Origin: Zoogloea sp041904905
GTDB lineage: Bacteria; Pseudomonadota; Gammaproteobacteria; Burkholderiales; Rhodocyclaceae
Direction: 5' to 3'
DNA length: 53,244 nucleotides
NCBI RefSeq assembly: GCF_041904905.1
Contig: NZ_JAYRMI010000025.1
Location: 1 to 53,244, forward strand
Part shown: positions 34,190-44,500 of the stretch, one piece after another
How positions within the stretch are numbered: the stretch's first letter is position 1
Layout: each line of letters opens with the position of its first letter
Notes under the pieces: model-generated
The model's input: only the letters and a program-made list of their open reading frames with translations
The model's database searches: none
Told to the model about the DNA's origin: nothing
Made by a program: the position numbers and the translations under genes

Positions 34190-34392
34190 CGCCGCTCCTG
34201 TTCCTCCGGGTGCCCGATCCGCCTTCGCGGAGACGGCCAAACGGGAAGTCCGGTGACGTCGGCGGCACGCCGTCCGACCACTCCGGCGCAGCCCCCGCTG
34301 CTGTAAGCCAGACGACCCCATCCACATGCCACTGGGCGCCAGCCCGGGAAGGCGGATGGGGAAGGACGACGGCGAGCCAGAAGACCGGCCCG
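34190..34392 (+). promoter_or_regulatory. Cobalamin (B12) riboswitch
   Basis: The conserved blocks are all present in order: ACGGGAAGTCCGGTG (34241-34255), GCGCAGCCCCCGCTGCTGTAA (34286-34306, read as the GCAGCCCCCGC core plus CTGTAA), GCCACTGGGCGCCAGCCCGGGAAGGC (34328-34353, in two overlapping parts) and the B12 box GAGCCAGAAGACCGG (34374-34388). It lies 165 nt upstream of the CobN-like gene. No clear U-tract terminator follows, so control may be translational or by Rho. Confidence 0.93.
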
Positions 34393-34556
34393 AGGACATT
34401 GTTTCAGCCGAGCCCCGGGGTGCGGGTCTGGCGAGCGAATCCTGTCCGTCCGCCGGCCTGGTCCGGCGCCCGTGCTTCCGCCGGCGCAGCCCGCCTGGCG
34501 ATTTCGTTCCGTCCTTTCCGCCAGCCTTCGTCCCCCGTCCGGCCCTTGGAGACGGG

Positions 34557-37500
34557 ATGTCACGACCACACCCAGGCTTTTGCCGCCTCATCGCCCGCGC
34601 CGTGCTGGCGGCCACTCTGTTCGGCGGGCTGCCGGCCCAGGCGGCGACGCTGTTCAGCGTCGTCACCGACCGCGCCGCCCCGGCCGCGGTCGAAGGCGCC
34701 CGCCAGCACCTCGCCCGCCACCCCCGCGACCGCATCGTGCTGCGCACGCCAGCCCAGCTCCTCGCCGCCAGCGACCGCCAGCTGCGTCAGTGGCTCGACG
34801 CCGACGCGGTGCTGGCGGTATCCGTCTTCGGCGACCCGGCCCGCCGGCTGATCGACGCCCTGCCGGCCAGCCGTGCGGCCACCGTGCTGGCGATGAACGG
34901 CGAGCAGCGCCTCAACCTGCACAGCCGCGGCCCGGCCGGCGCGCTGGCGGATTTTCCCGCCGACACCTTGCGTCAGCTGGCCGCCGAACAGCCGCCCGCC
35001 GAGGCTCTCGACGCTGCCGCCGCCCACCCGCCCGCCGCGGCCTGGCTCGCCGCCCGGCGCAGCTGGCAGGCTGGCGGTGCCGACAACCTTGCCCGGCTCT
35101 ACGCCCACCTGCTCGCCGGCACGGCGCTCCCGCCGCCGCTGCCCGAGCCGGCCCTGCGCCTGCGGGTCGGCGAGGTGGAGCGCACCGACGGCGACGCCTG
35201 GCGAGCCGGCCTGCTGCCCGCCGGCCCGGCCCTGGCGGTGCTCGATCTCGCCAACATCGAATCCGGCACGGCGGCGGCGATCTGCGCCGAATCCCGCCGC
35301 CAGGGCCTGCCCTGCGCCGAGGTGCTGACCCGCTGGGGCGGCGCCTCGCGGGAGGCCATCGAGCGCCTGCCCGAACTCCTCGCCCCGGCCCGGCCGGCGG
35401 CGTTGGTGGTGGTGCAGGATTTCGTGGTGGGCGCCGCCGAGAACCGCGAGGCCGTCACCGAAGCGCTGAAGAAGCTGGATCTGCCGGTCATCAAGGCGAT
35501 CCGCCTCACCGAGCGCACCGCCACCCAGTGGCGCCTGTCGCCCGAGGGGCTGCCGGTGGATTCGGTGCAGTACCGGGTGGCGCTGCCGGAGCTGCAGGGC
35601 ATCGGCCAGCCCATCGTGGTGTCGGCGGTGGGGGCGGGGCGGATCGACCCGCTCACCGGCGTCGAGCTGCGCCGCACCGAGCCCATCGCCGCCGAGATCG
35701 CCCGGCTGGTGGCGCGCGCCACCCGCTGGCAGCAACTGCGGGCCAAGGCCAACGCCGACAAGCGGGTGGCCATCGTCTACTACAACCACCCGCCCGGCCG
35801 GCAGAACATCGGCGCCGACAACCTGGACGTGCCCGCCTCGCTGTTCGCCATCCTCACGCGCCTGAAGGCCGAGGGCTACGACACCGGCGAGCTGCCCGCG
35901 TCGCCCGAGGCGCTCCTCGACGGGATCATGGCCCGGGGCGTGAATCTGCCCGAGGACAAGGCCGCGCTGGCCGAACTCGCCCGCGAGGTGGCCGGGGTGA
36001 GCGCCGCCGATTACAAGGCGTGGTTCGCCGGCCTGCCCGAGCGGGTGCGCGGCGAGATGGTGTCCGGCCCCCTGGGCCGGCTCCACGCCGAGGTGCTGGA
36101 AGCCGAGCGTGCCGGCGAGCGCAGCCTGGGGCGCAAACGCGTCGAGTCGGCGATGAAGGAACTGCACCATCTGGCCGAAGGCGCGGATCACCCCCGTCGC
36201 GCCGAGGCCATCGCCGGCCTGAAGGCGCTCGAAGCCGGCTACCGCGGCTGCCTTGCCGACGTGCCGCTGCGCAAGTGCGAGAGCCTGTCGAGGCTGGTGT
36301 GGCGGATCGTCGGCTATGGCGTCGAGGGCCTGCGCGGCTGGGGCGCTGCGCCGGGCAAGGTGATGGTGGCGGACGGCAAGCTGCTGGTGCCGGGCCTCAG
36401 CTTCGGCAAGGTTTTCGTCGGGCCGCAGCCGCCGCGGGGCTGGGAGGTGGATGAAGAGCTGCTCCACGCCAACACCAGCGTGTCGCCGCCCCACCAGTAC
36501 CTGGCCTTCTACCACTGGCTGCGCGACCGCTTCCGGGCCGACGCGGTGGTGCATCTGGGCCGCCATTCGACTTACGAGTTCCTGCCCGGCAAGGCGGTGG
36601 GGCTCACCGCCGACGACTACCCCAGCCTCGTCGCCGCCGACCTGCCGGGCATCTACCCCTACATCGTCGACGGGGTGGGCGAGGGCGTGCAGGCCAAGCG
36701 CCGGGGGCTGGCGGTGATCGTCGACCACCTTACTCCGCCGCTGTCGGCCACGCCGCTCTACGACAAACTGCTGGAGCTGCGTCAGGTGGTGGAGAGCTTC
36801 GAGGCCGCCAATAGCGAGCGCCTCAAGGCCCAGGCCGCCCGCACCATGCGCGAGCAGGTGACGGCCCTCAACCTGCGCGCCGAGCTGGAAGCCTCGATGG
36901 CCGACGTGCTGGCGGTGCGCGGCATCGGCTTCGAGGACGCCGACGACGACCTGCTCGCCCACGAGATCGGCCACTACCTCACCAAGCTGCAGGAGAAGTT
37001 CATGCCCCACGGCCTGCACGTCTTCGGGCAGGACTGGAGCGCCGAATCCCTGGCCCTGATGGCGGGCTCCATGGCCCAGGTGGCGGGCGGCTACGACGCG
37101 GCCATCGCCGCCAGGCTGGCCGCGTCCCCGCGGCTGGAGATGGACGGCTTGCTGGCCGGGCTGGCCGGGCGTTTCGTGGCGCCGGGCAAGGGCAACGACC
37201 CGCTGCGCTCCCCCGAGGCGCTGCCCACCGGGCGCAACTTTCATGCCGTGGATGGCGACCTGCTGCCCACCCGGCTGGGCTACGCCCTGGGCGCCAGCCT
37301 CGCCGACAAGGCCAGCGCCCGACCCCGCAAGGCCGGCGCTGGCGCCGACAGCGACGCGGTGATCCTGTGGGCGTCCGACGCGGTGCGCGACGAGGGGGCG
37401 ATGGTCGCCTTCTGCCTGTCGCTGCTGGGCGCCGAGCCGGTGTGGAACGCCCGCGGCATCGTCACCGACGTGCGCCTCCTGCCCGGCAAGGCAAGGCGCG

Positions 37501-38942
37501 ACGTGATCGTGACCACCTCGGGCCTGTTCCGCGATCTGTACCCCAACCTGCTCAACCAGATCGACCGGGCCGGCCGGCTGGCGCTGGCCGCGTCGGCCGA
37601 GGTGCTGGTCGAGCAGCGCCCCGATCTCGCCGAAGCCCTCGCCGCCGCGCTGGCGCCCCTGGGCAGCGGCGTCGTGCGCGGGCGCGAGCCGCTCGCCGGC
37701 AACGTTGCCGCCAGCGCCTGGCTGGGCCGCACCGACACCCTCGCCAAGGGCGGGCTGGCGCCGGTCGAGGCCGGCCGGGCGGCGGCGTTGCGCATCTTCG
37801 GCGACGCGCCGGGGGCCTACAGCGCCGGGGTCAATCGGCTCGCCGAACGCTCCGGCGCGTGGCGCGAGCGGGAGGAGCTGGGCCGCGTCTACCTCAACCG
37901 GATGGGCCACGCCTACGGGCTGGACGCTGCGGGCGACGCCGCCCACGTGGCCTTCGAGACGGCGCTCGCCGGCGTCGCCCGCAGCTACCACGGCCGCGCC
38001 AGCAACCTCTACGGCCTCCTCGACAACAACGACGCCTTCGACTACCTGGGCGGCCTGTCGCTGGGCGTCGAGACCCTCACCGGCCGGCGCCCGGAAGGGC
38101 TGATCCTGCAGCACGCCGACCCGGCCCACCCGGCGGTCGAGCCGCTGGCCACCGCGCTGCTGTCGGAGCTGCGCGGCCGCTACCTCAACCCGGAATGGCT
38201 CAAGCCCCTGATGAAGCACGGCTACGCCGGCGCCCGCACGATGGGGCAGGCGTTCCTCGAGAACCTGTGGGGTTGGCAGGTGACACGGCCCGACCTCATC
38301 CAGCAGTGGGCCTGGGACGAGGTGAAGGAGACGTGGTTCGACGACAAGCAGAAGCTTGGCCTGCCGCGCTTCCTGGCCCAGGGCCACAACGCCCACGTGA
38401 AGGCCCACATGCTGGCCATCTTCATGGTGGCGGCGGAGAAGGGCTTCTGGCAGGCCGACGCGGCCACCATCCGCCAGATGGGCGGCGAGCTGGCCCGGCT
38501 GGTGGCGAAGAACGGCCTGCCCGGCAGCGGCCACGCGGCGCCCAAGCACCCCATGTGGGACTGGCTGCGCCCGCGCCTCGACGCCGCCGACGCCGATGCG
38601 CTGGGCGCGGCGCTGGCCCGGGCGCAGGGGGCGACGCTGCCCGCTGCTGTGCCCGCAAACCCGGCGCCAGCGGCCAGCTCCCGGTCGCGGCCGGCCCTGG
38701 CGCAGGCCCGCTCCACGCCGCCGGCCGAGCCCGCGCCGTCGCCCGAGACGCCCGCCGAGGCCCCGTCGCCGGTCAGCCAGAGCGAGCTGATCGTGCGCCC
38801 TGCACCCGCCGATCGCCCGCGCACCGTCATCCCGCCCGCAGCCCTGGCCATCGCCCCGCTGCTCTTCCTGCTGGGCCTCGCCTGGAGCGCCCGGCGCCTG
38901 CCCGTTTCCCCAACCCGCAACCAAACCGGTGAATCCCGATGA
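34557..38942 (+). CDS. Membrane-anchored CobN/HmuS-like chelatase homologue
   Basis: 1461 residues from ATG 34557, with GGAGACGGG just upstream. It has a signal peptide (1-29, cleavage near AQA-ATL) and a CobN/Mg-chelatase-H-like body (VAIVYYNHPPGRQNIGADNLDVPAS, FVGPQPPRGWEVDEELLHANTSVSPPHQYLAFYHWL, HLGRHSTYEFLPGKAVGLTADDYP, NLLNQIDRAGR, NRMGHAYG, WGWQVTRPDLIQQWAWDEV). A Pro-rich linker precedes a single C-terminal membrane segment (about 1426-1444) with a short basic tail. Cytoplasmic CobN of B12 synthesis has no signal peptide, so this protein faces the periplasm, as HmuS of Bacteroides does. The first gene after a B12 riboswitch, it probably handles a corrinoid. No CobS or CobT lies nearby. 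Confidence 0.9.
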   Translation: MSRPHPGFCRLIARAVLAATLFGGLPAQAATLFSVVTDRAAPAAVEGARQHLARHPRDRIVLRTPAQLLAASDRQLRQWLDADAVLAVSVFGDPARRLIDALPASRAATVLAMNGEQRLNLHSRGPAGALADFPADTLRQLAAEQPPAEALDAAAAHPPAAAWLAARRSWQAGGADNLARLYAHLLAGTALPPPLPEPALRLRVGEVERTDGDAWRAGLLPAGPALAVLDLANIESGTAAAICAESRRQGLPCAEVLTRWGGASREAIERLPELLAPARPAALVVVQDFVVGAAENREAVTEALKKLDLPVIKAIRLTERTATQWRLSPEGLPVDSVQYRVALPELQGIGQPIVVSAVGAGRIDPLTGVELRRTEPIAAEIARLVARATRWQQLRAKANADKRVAIVYYNHPPGRQNIGADNLDVPASLFAILTRLKAEGYDTGELPASPEALLDGIMARGVNLPEDKAALAELAREVAGVSAADYKAWFAGLPERVRGEMVSGPLGRLHAEVLEAERAGERSLGRKRVESAMKELHHLAEGADHPRRAEAIAGLKALEAGYRGCLADVPLRKCESLSRLVWRIVGYGVEGLRGWGAAPGKVMVADGKLLVPGLSFGKVFVGPQPPRGWEVDEELLHANTSVSPPHQYLAFYHWLRDRFRADAVVHLGRHSTYEFLPGKAVGLTADDYPSLVAADLPGIYPYIVDGVGEGVQAKRRGLAVIVDHLTPPLSATPLYDKLLELRQVVESFEAANSERLKAQAARTMREQVTALNLRAELEASMADVLAVRGIGFEDADDDLLAHEIGHYLTKLQEKFMPHGLHVFGQDWSAESLALMAGSMAQVAGGYDAAIAARLAASPRLEMDGLLAGLAGRFVAPGKGNDPLRSPEALPTGRNFHAVDGDLLPTRLGYALGASLADKASARPRKAGAGADSDAVILWASDAVRDEGAMVAFCLSLLGAEPVWNARGIVTDVRLLPGKARRDVIVTTSGLFRDLYPNLLNQIDRAGRLALAASAEVLVEQRPDLAEALAAALAPLGSGVVRGREPLAGNVAASAWLGRTDTLAKGGLAPVEAGRAAALRIFGDAPGAYSAGVNRLAERSGAWREREELGRVYLNRMGHAYGLDAAGDAAHVAFETALAGVARSYHGRASNLYGLLDNNDAFDYLGGLSLGVETLTGRRPEGLILQHADPAHPAVEPLATALLSELRGRYLNPEWLKPLMKHGYAGARTMGQAFLENLWGWQVTRPDLIQQWAWDEVKETWFDDKQKLGLPRFLAQGHNAHVKAHMLAIFMVAAEKGFWQADAATIRQMGGELARLVAKNGLPGSGHAAPKHPMWDWLRPRLDAADADALGAALARAQGATLPAAVPANPAPAASSRSRPALAQARSTPPAEPAPSPETPAEAPSPVSQSELIVRPAPADRPRTVIPPAALAIAPLLFLLGLAWSARRLPVSPTRNQTGESR

Positions 38943-39376
38943 ACCACACCCTCTCCTGGCTCCATGAAGCCGTCACCTGGCTGCTCACCCCGGCCCTCCT
39001 GGCGCTGGTCGCGGCCTGCGCCATCGCCCTTGCCGAAGCCGGCCTCGCCCTGGGCGAACGCCTGTGGGGGCTGCGGCGCCTGGCGGCAATGAACGACGTG
39101 CTCGCCGTCCAGCGCGTGGCCCGGCACCGGCTGGAGCGGGCCGACCTGCTCGCCCGCATCCCGCCCATGCTGGGCCTGATGGCCACCATCATCCCCCTCG
39201 GGCCGGGCCTCGCCGCGCTGGGGCAGGGCAACCCGGCCGCGCTGGCCAGCGCCGTCACCGTGGCCTTCGACGCCACCGTGCTGGGCCTCGTGGCCGGTAT
39301 CGGCGGGCTGGTGGTGGGCAAGCTGCGCCGCCGCTGGTACGAGGAGCTGCTCGAAGGCATGGAGGGCGCCGAATGA
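38939..39376 (+). CDS. MotA/TolQ/ExbB-like proton channel protein (HmuU-like)
   Basis: 145 residues starting with an ATGA overlap on the CobN-like stop. Three hydrophobic segments: WLLTPALLALVAACAIALAEAG near the N-terminus, then the paired late helices PPMLGLMATIIPLGPGLAAL and AVTVAFDATVLGLVAGIGGLVV. The pattern is that of ExbB/TolQ TM2-TM3, including LLARIPPMLGLMATIIPLGPGL and the FDATVLGL segment. It is shorter than ExbB. With the next gene it should form a proton-driven motor, here dedicated to this operon. Confidence 0.85.
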   Translation: MNHTLSWLHEAVTWLLTPALLALVAACAIALAEAGLALGERLWGLRRLAAMNDVLAVQRVARHRLERADLLARIPPMLGLMATIIPLGPGLAALGQGNPAALASAVTVAFDATVLGLVAGIGGLVVGKLRRRWYEELLEGMEGAE

Positions 39377-39708
39377 AGGCCGTCAACGCCCCGCGCCGCC
39401 GGCTGCGCCTGTATTCCCGCCTCGATGCCCGCTTCGACGACCGGGACGAAGACCCCCGCGCAAGTTTGGTCAACCTTGTTGACGTAATGCTGGTGTTCGC
39501 CTGCGGCCTGCTGGCCGCGATAGCCGCCAACACCCAGGGCGCCCTCAGTCAGCCCAAGCCCGTGGACAAAGGCCGCGCCATCGAGCGCCCGGCCGACGGC
39601 ACCGGGCAGGTCGGCGCGGGGATGGACCGGGTCGGCGAAGTCTTCCGCGACCCGAAGACCGGCCAGCTGATCCTCATCGAGCCGGCCGCGCCCGCATTCC
39701 GCCCATGA
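39373..39708 (+). CDS. DUF2149 family protein (ExbD/HmuV-like)
   Basis: 111 residues. A basic N-terminus is followed by a single membrane segment containing SLVNLVDVMLVFACGLLAAIA. The NLVDVMLVF motif matches the ExbD/TolR segment that carries the proton-conducting Asp. A short periplasmic domain ends with the DUF2149 signature GEVFRDPKTGQLILIEP. It overlaps both neighbours by ATGA. DUF2149 proteins regularly accompany MotA-like and CobN-like genes and may replace ExbD, or the TonB link itself. This reading of function is inference from context and from the hmu operon of Bacteroides. Confidence 0.85.
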   Translation: MKAVNAPRRRLRLYSRLDARFDDRDEDPRASLVNLVDVMLVFACGLLAAIAANTQGALSQPKPVDKGRAIERPADGTGQVGAGMDRVGEVFRDPKTGQLILIEPAAPAFRP

Positions 39709-41789
39709 GCCGCCCCACGCCCCTGACGGCGCTGGCCGTCGCGCTGCTGCCCGGCCTCGTCGCCGCCAGCGAAACGACCTTGCCCGAGGTCACCGTCGGC
39801 AGCCACCGGGGCGATCTGGTGGGCGTGGCCGACGCCGCCTCCGAAGGCGTGATCGACGCCCGCCGGCTCGCCGCCCGCCCGCTGCTGCGCCCAGCCGAGG
39901 CGCTGGAAACCGTACCGGGGCTCGTCGTCACCCAGCATTCCGGAGACGGCAAGGCCAACCAGTATTTCCTGCGCGGCTTCAACCTCGACCACGGCAGCGA
40001 CTTCGCCACCTTCGTGGCCGGTATGCCGGCGAACATGCCCAGCCACGCCCACGGTCAGGGCTACATGGACCTCAACTTCCTGATCCCCGAACTGATCGCC
40101 GGCATCCGCTTCCGCAAGGGCGTGTACGCCGCCGAGGACGGCGACTTTGCCACCGCCGGCGCGGCGCGCATCGACTACCGGCGTCAGCTGGCGGCGCCCT
40201 TCGCGGAGATCGGCGCGGGCCACAACGGCTACCGTCGCCTGCTCGCCGCGGGCAGCCGGCCGCTGGGCGCGCTGCAGCTGCTGGCCGCGTTCGAGGCTTC
40301 GGGCAACGACGGGCCGTGGGATCAACCCGAGAACCTGACCAAGCGCAATGCCGTGCTGCGCCTGTCGGAGGGCACGGCCGCCAGCGGCTTCGCCCTCACC
40401 GCGATGAGCTACACGGCGCGCTGGACGGCTACCGAGCACGTGCCGGCGCGGGCCATCGACAGCGGCGAGATCGGCCGCTTCGGCGCCCTGTCGCCCCACG
40501 ACGGCGGCACCACCCACCGCCACAGCCTGTCGGCCGAATGGGCGCAGCCCGATGCCGACGGGGCCAGCCGGGCCGGCGTATACCTCATCGACTACGGCCT
40601 CAACCTGTTCGCGGCGCCCTCCGGTTTCATCGGCGGGCCGGCCGGCGACCAGCACGAGCAGGCCGACCGCCGCCTGGTGTGGGGTGGGCAGGCCAGCCGC
40701 AGCTGGTTTCTCGGGCCGGGCTTCAAGGATTCGGAGCTGACCGCCGGCCTCCAGTGGCGGCAGGATCGCATCCGCAGCGTGGGCCTGTATTCCACCGAAG
40801 ACCGCCAGCGCAGCGCCACCGTGCGCCAGGACAAGATCGTCGAGACCGCTGCCGCGCTGTTCGTCGAGGCCCGCACCCAATGGCAGCCGTGGCTGCGCAG
40901 CACCCTGGGCCTGCGCCATGACGAGGTGGATGCCCGCGTCACCGCCACCGGCGGCGAGTTCAATCTGGCCAACGGCGGCAAGGCCCGCGCCGGGCAAACC
41001 AGCCCCAAGTTGGGTGTGGTGCTGGGGCCGTTCGCGCTGCCCGCGCCCACCGAGTTCTACGCCAACTGGGGGCAGGGCTTCCACAGCAACGATGCCCGTG
41101 GCGCTACCAGCGGCATCAACCCGGCCGACGGCAGCGTCATCGGCCGCGTGCCGCTGCTGGTGCGCGCCCGGGGCGCCGAGCTGGGCCTGCGCAGCACGCC
41201 ACTGCCCGGCTGGCAGACCAGCGTGTCGGTGTGGCAGATGGCGCTGGCCTCCGAGCTGGTGTTCATCGGCGACGAAGGCGTCACCGAACCCAAGGGCGCC
41301 TCGCGCCGCCACGGGCTGGAGTGGAGCAACGCGCTGGCGCTGCCCGCCGGGGTGAGCGTCGACACGTCGCTGGCGCTCTCCCAGGCGCGCTTCCGCGAGG
41401 CCCATCCGGACAACGGCGGCACCCGCGTGCCCAACGCCATCCCGGTGGTGGCGTCGGTGGGCGCGGCGCTGGACCCCGGCGGGCGCTGGTTTGCCGGCGC
41501 GCGCCTGCGCTACCTGGGCGCCTATCCGCTGGAAGAAACCGGCCGCGAGAAATCCACGCCCTTCTGGATGGCCAACCTGCGCGTGGGCTATCGCCTTGCC
41601 GCCAACAGCCAGTTGACGCTCGACGTGCTCAACCTGTTCGACCGCAAGGCCAACGACATCGAATACTGGGGCGGCGCCTGCACCCGGGGCGAATCGGCCA
41701 GCGGCGCCTGCGGTGGCGGCATCGACGGTCGGCTGGTGCATCCGCTGGAGCCGCGCACCCTCCGGCTGGCACTGCGGATCGGGTTCTGA
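39705..41789 (+). CDS. TonB-dependent receptor, predicted corrinoid transporter
   Basis: 694 residues with a signal peptide (to about AAS-ETT). A TonB-box-like LPEVTVGS comes directly after, then the plug (RPAEALETVPGLVVTQHSGDGKANQYFLRGFNLDHGSDFATFVAGMP, read in parts, and NFLIPELIAGIRFRKGVY). The beta-barrel ends in LRLALRIGF with a terminal Phe. One loop carries a Cys pair (GACTRGESASGACGGG). The NLDHGSDF plug form marks a class of receptors often annotated only as TonB-dependent. It is the last gene of the riboswitch operon and starts on the DUF2149 stop, so B12 or another cobalt corrinoid is the likely cargo; heme cannot be excluded. Confidence 0.92.
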   Translation: MSRPTPLTALAVALLPGLVAASETTLPEVTVGSHRGDLVGVADAASEGVIDARRLAARPLLRPAEALETVPGLVVTQHSGDGKANQYFLRGFNLDHGSDFATFVAGMPANMPSHAHGQGYMDLNFLIPELIAGIRFRKGVYAAEDGDFATAGAARIDYRRQLAAPFAEIGAGHNGYRRLLAAGSRPLGALQLLAAFEASGNDGPWDQPENLTKRNAVLRLSEGTAASGFALTAMSYTARWTATEHVPARAIDSGEIGRFGALSPHDGGTTHRHSLSAEWAQPDADGASRAGVYLIDYGLNLFAAPSGFIGGPAGDQHEQADRRLVWGGQASRSWFLGPGFKDSELTAGLQWRQDRIRSVGLYSTEDRQRSATVRQDKIVETAAALFVEARTQWQPWLRSTLGLRHDEVDARVTATGGEFNLANGGKARAGQTSPKLGVVLGPFALPAPTEFYANWGQGFHSNDARGATSGINPADGSVIGRVPLLVRARGAELGLRSTPLPGWQTSVSVWQMALASELVFIGDEGVTEPKGASRRHGLEWSNALALPAGVSVDTSLALSQARFREAHPDNGGTRVPNAIPVVASVGAALDPGGRWFAGARLRYLGAYPLEETGREKSTPFWMANLRVGYRLAANSQLTLDVLNLFDRKANDIEYWGGACTRGESASGACGGGIDGRLVHPLEPRTLRLALRIGF

Positions 41790-41820
41790 GCGGGGGGACG
41801 AAAAAATACAAATCGCCACA

Positions 41821-41850
41821 CTTGAAATGCGCCACACCCGACCCTATTAT
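41821..41850 (+). promoter_or_regulatory. groESL promoter, sigma-32-like and sigma-70-like
   Basis: CTTGAAA (41821-41827) is an exact heat-shock -35, followed after 14 bp by CCCTATTAT (41842-41850), close to the sigma-32 -10. The same bases read as TTGAAA-17 bp-TATTAT for sigma-70. The last base overlaps the CIRCE operator. Confidence 0.8.
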
Positions 41851-41876
41851 TAGCACTCGTCGGCGGTGAGTGCTAA
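41850..41876. promoter_or_regulatory. CIRCE operator (HrcA-binding site)
   Basis: TTAGCACTC, a 9-bp spacer, and GAGTGCTAA: a perfect consensus inverted repeat directly after the -10 box of groESL. It predicts HrcA repression; hrcA itself is not in the window. Confidence 0.97.
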
Positions 41877-41969
41877 CAGCCTCCCGCCACCTCGATGCCA
41901 GTACGTGTTGCTGGCCAAGTTTTTTCTGGCGGGCTCCGGCCCGGATTGAACCAAGCAGGAGATCTCTAC

Positions 41970-42260
41970 ATGAAAATCCGTCCCTTGCATGATCGCGTGA
42001 TCGTCAAGCGTGTTGAAGCCGAACGCACCACCTCCAGCGGCATCGTCATCCCCGACTCCGCCGGCGAGAAGCCCGATCAGGGCGAAGTGCTGGCCGTCGG
42101 CAACGGCAAGATCCTCGAGAGCGGCGAAGTGCGCAAGATGGATGTCAAGGTTGGCGACCGCGTCCTGTTCGGCAAGTACGCTGGCCAGACCGTCAAGGTC
42201 GATGGTCAGGAACTGCTGGTGATGCGCGAAGAAGACATCATGGGCGTGCTCGAGGCATGA
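41970..42260 (+). CDS. groES: Co-chaperonin GroES
   Basis: 96 residues starting MKIRPLHDRVIVKRVEAE, with AGGAG 8 nt upstream of ATG 41970. The mobile loop (TTSSGIVIPDSAGEKPDQGEVLAVG) and the C-terminal EDIMGVLEA are intact. The open frame continues upstream to 41895 but crosses the leader and is not used. GroES forms the heptameric lid of GroEL. Regulation by CIRCE and heat shock is shown by the upstream sites. Confidence 0.98.
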   Translation: MKIRPLHDRVIVKRVEAERTTSSGIVIPDSAGEKPDQGEVLAVGNGKILESGEVRKMDVKVGDRVLFGKYAGQTVKVDGQELLVMREEDIMGVLEA

Positions 42261-42377
42261 ACGCCGCGCGACCGCCCGAAGGCGTTCGCACCGCAGCCCG
42301 ATAGGGCGAAGGAAGTTCAATAAACCTCGCCGTCCGCGTCTTTCAACCTCATTTAAAGAATTCCGGAGAAACACACA

Positions 42378-44027
<1,650 letters not shown>

Positions 44028-44082
44028 TTCGCCCGCCCGGGCCCCTCGAAGCCGGCCGACCATCGGCCGGCGCCGAACCCCG

Positions 44083-44124
44083 ATCCCCGTCCTGTGGAAT
44101 CCGCAGGGCGGGGATTTGTTTTTT
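44083..44124 (+). terminator. Rho-independent terminator after groEL
   Basis: A 15-bp stem (arms 44083-44097 and 44101-44115, with two G-U-type mismatches and an AAT loop) is followed by a T-rich tract TTGTTTTTT. A second GC-rich hairpin (GCCGGCCGA / TCGGCCGGC, 44051-44071) lies just before it. Confidence 0.9.
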
Positions 44125-44500
44125 GCGGCACGCCTGCGCTTGTCGCGGGCCGCGCTCAGGTCGGGCGCGGTCAACGTGACATGACACACCCTGTGCTAGA
44201 CTCGAGCGGATTTGTATCGGAATTGTATCGGGTCGATACGGGGGCGCTGCGGCGCGGTGGCTGGTCTGGAGATGCCTGCCACGCGGCCGGCTGGGCCCGG
44301 CGGTGGCGGATGCTGCTTCCGGCCCGGAGCGGAAAAAAGACGGCGGGGGAGTGGCCCGTCGGGCGGCCCAATCCCCCGAGGCTCTGCCGCGGCTTGCGCC
44401 ACGCCATCGCCCCCGAGACCGAGTAAAAGGAGAACAGCGGTTGCACTATGCCGGCGGCCGCTTACTCAAAACTTACACCTCAGCTTCGAACAAAAAGACC
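44125..44500 (+). promoter_or_regulatory. Leader region of the two-component operon, with direct repeat
   Basis: No gene is supported here. TTGTATCGG occurs at 44212-44220 and 44223-44231, exactly 11 bp apart (one helical turn), and a partly inverted TCGATACGG follows. Such 11-bp-spaced direct repeats are typical binding sites of OmpR-family regulators, so this may be the autoregulatory site of the regulator at 44501. The remaining about 270 bases to the ATG form a long leader in which I see nothing further. Confidence 0.45.

Noticed and set aside
34390..34556. Transcription terminator as expression platform of the B12 riboswitch
   Set aside because: GC-rich inverted stretches occur but no following U-tract, so I do not claim a terminator.
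34560..38924. A 1454-codon open frame on the minus strand opposite the CobN-like gene
   Set aside because: It is a GC-bias shadow. The plus strand encodes a recognisable CobN family protein with signal peptide and anchor, while the antisense product has only low-complexity Gly/Val/Ala/Arg sequence.
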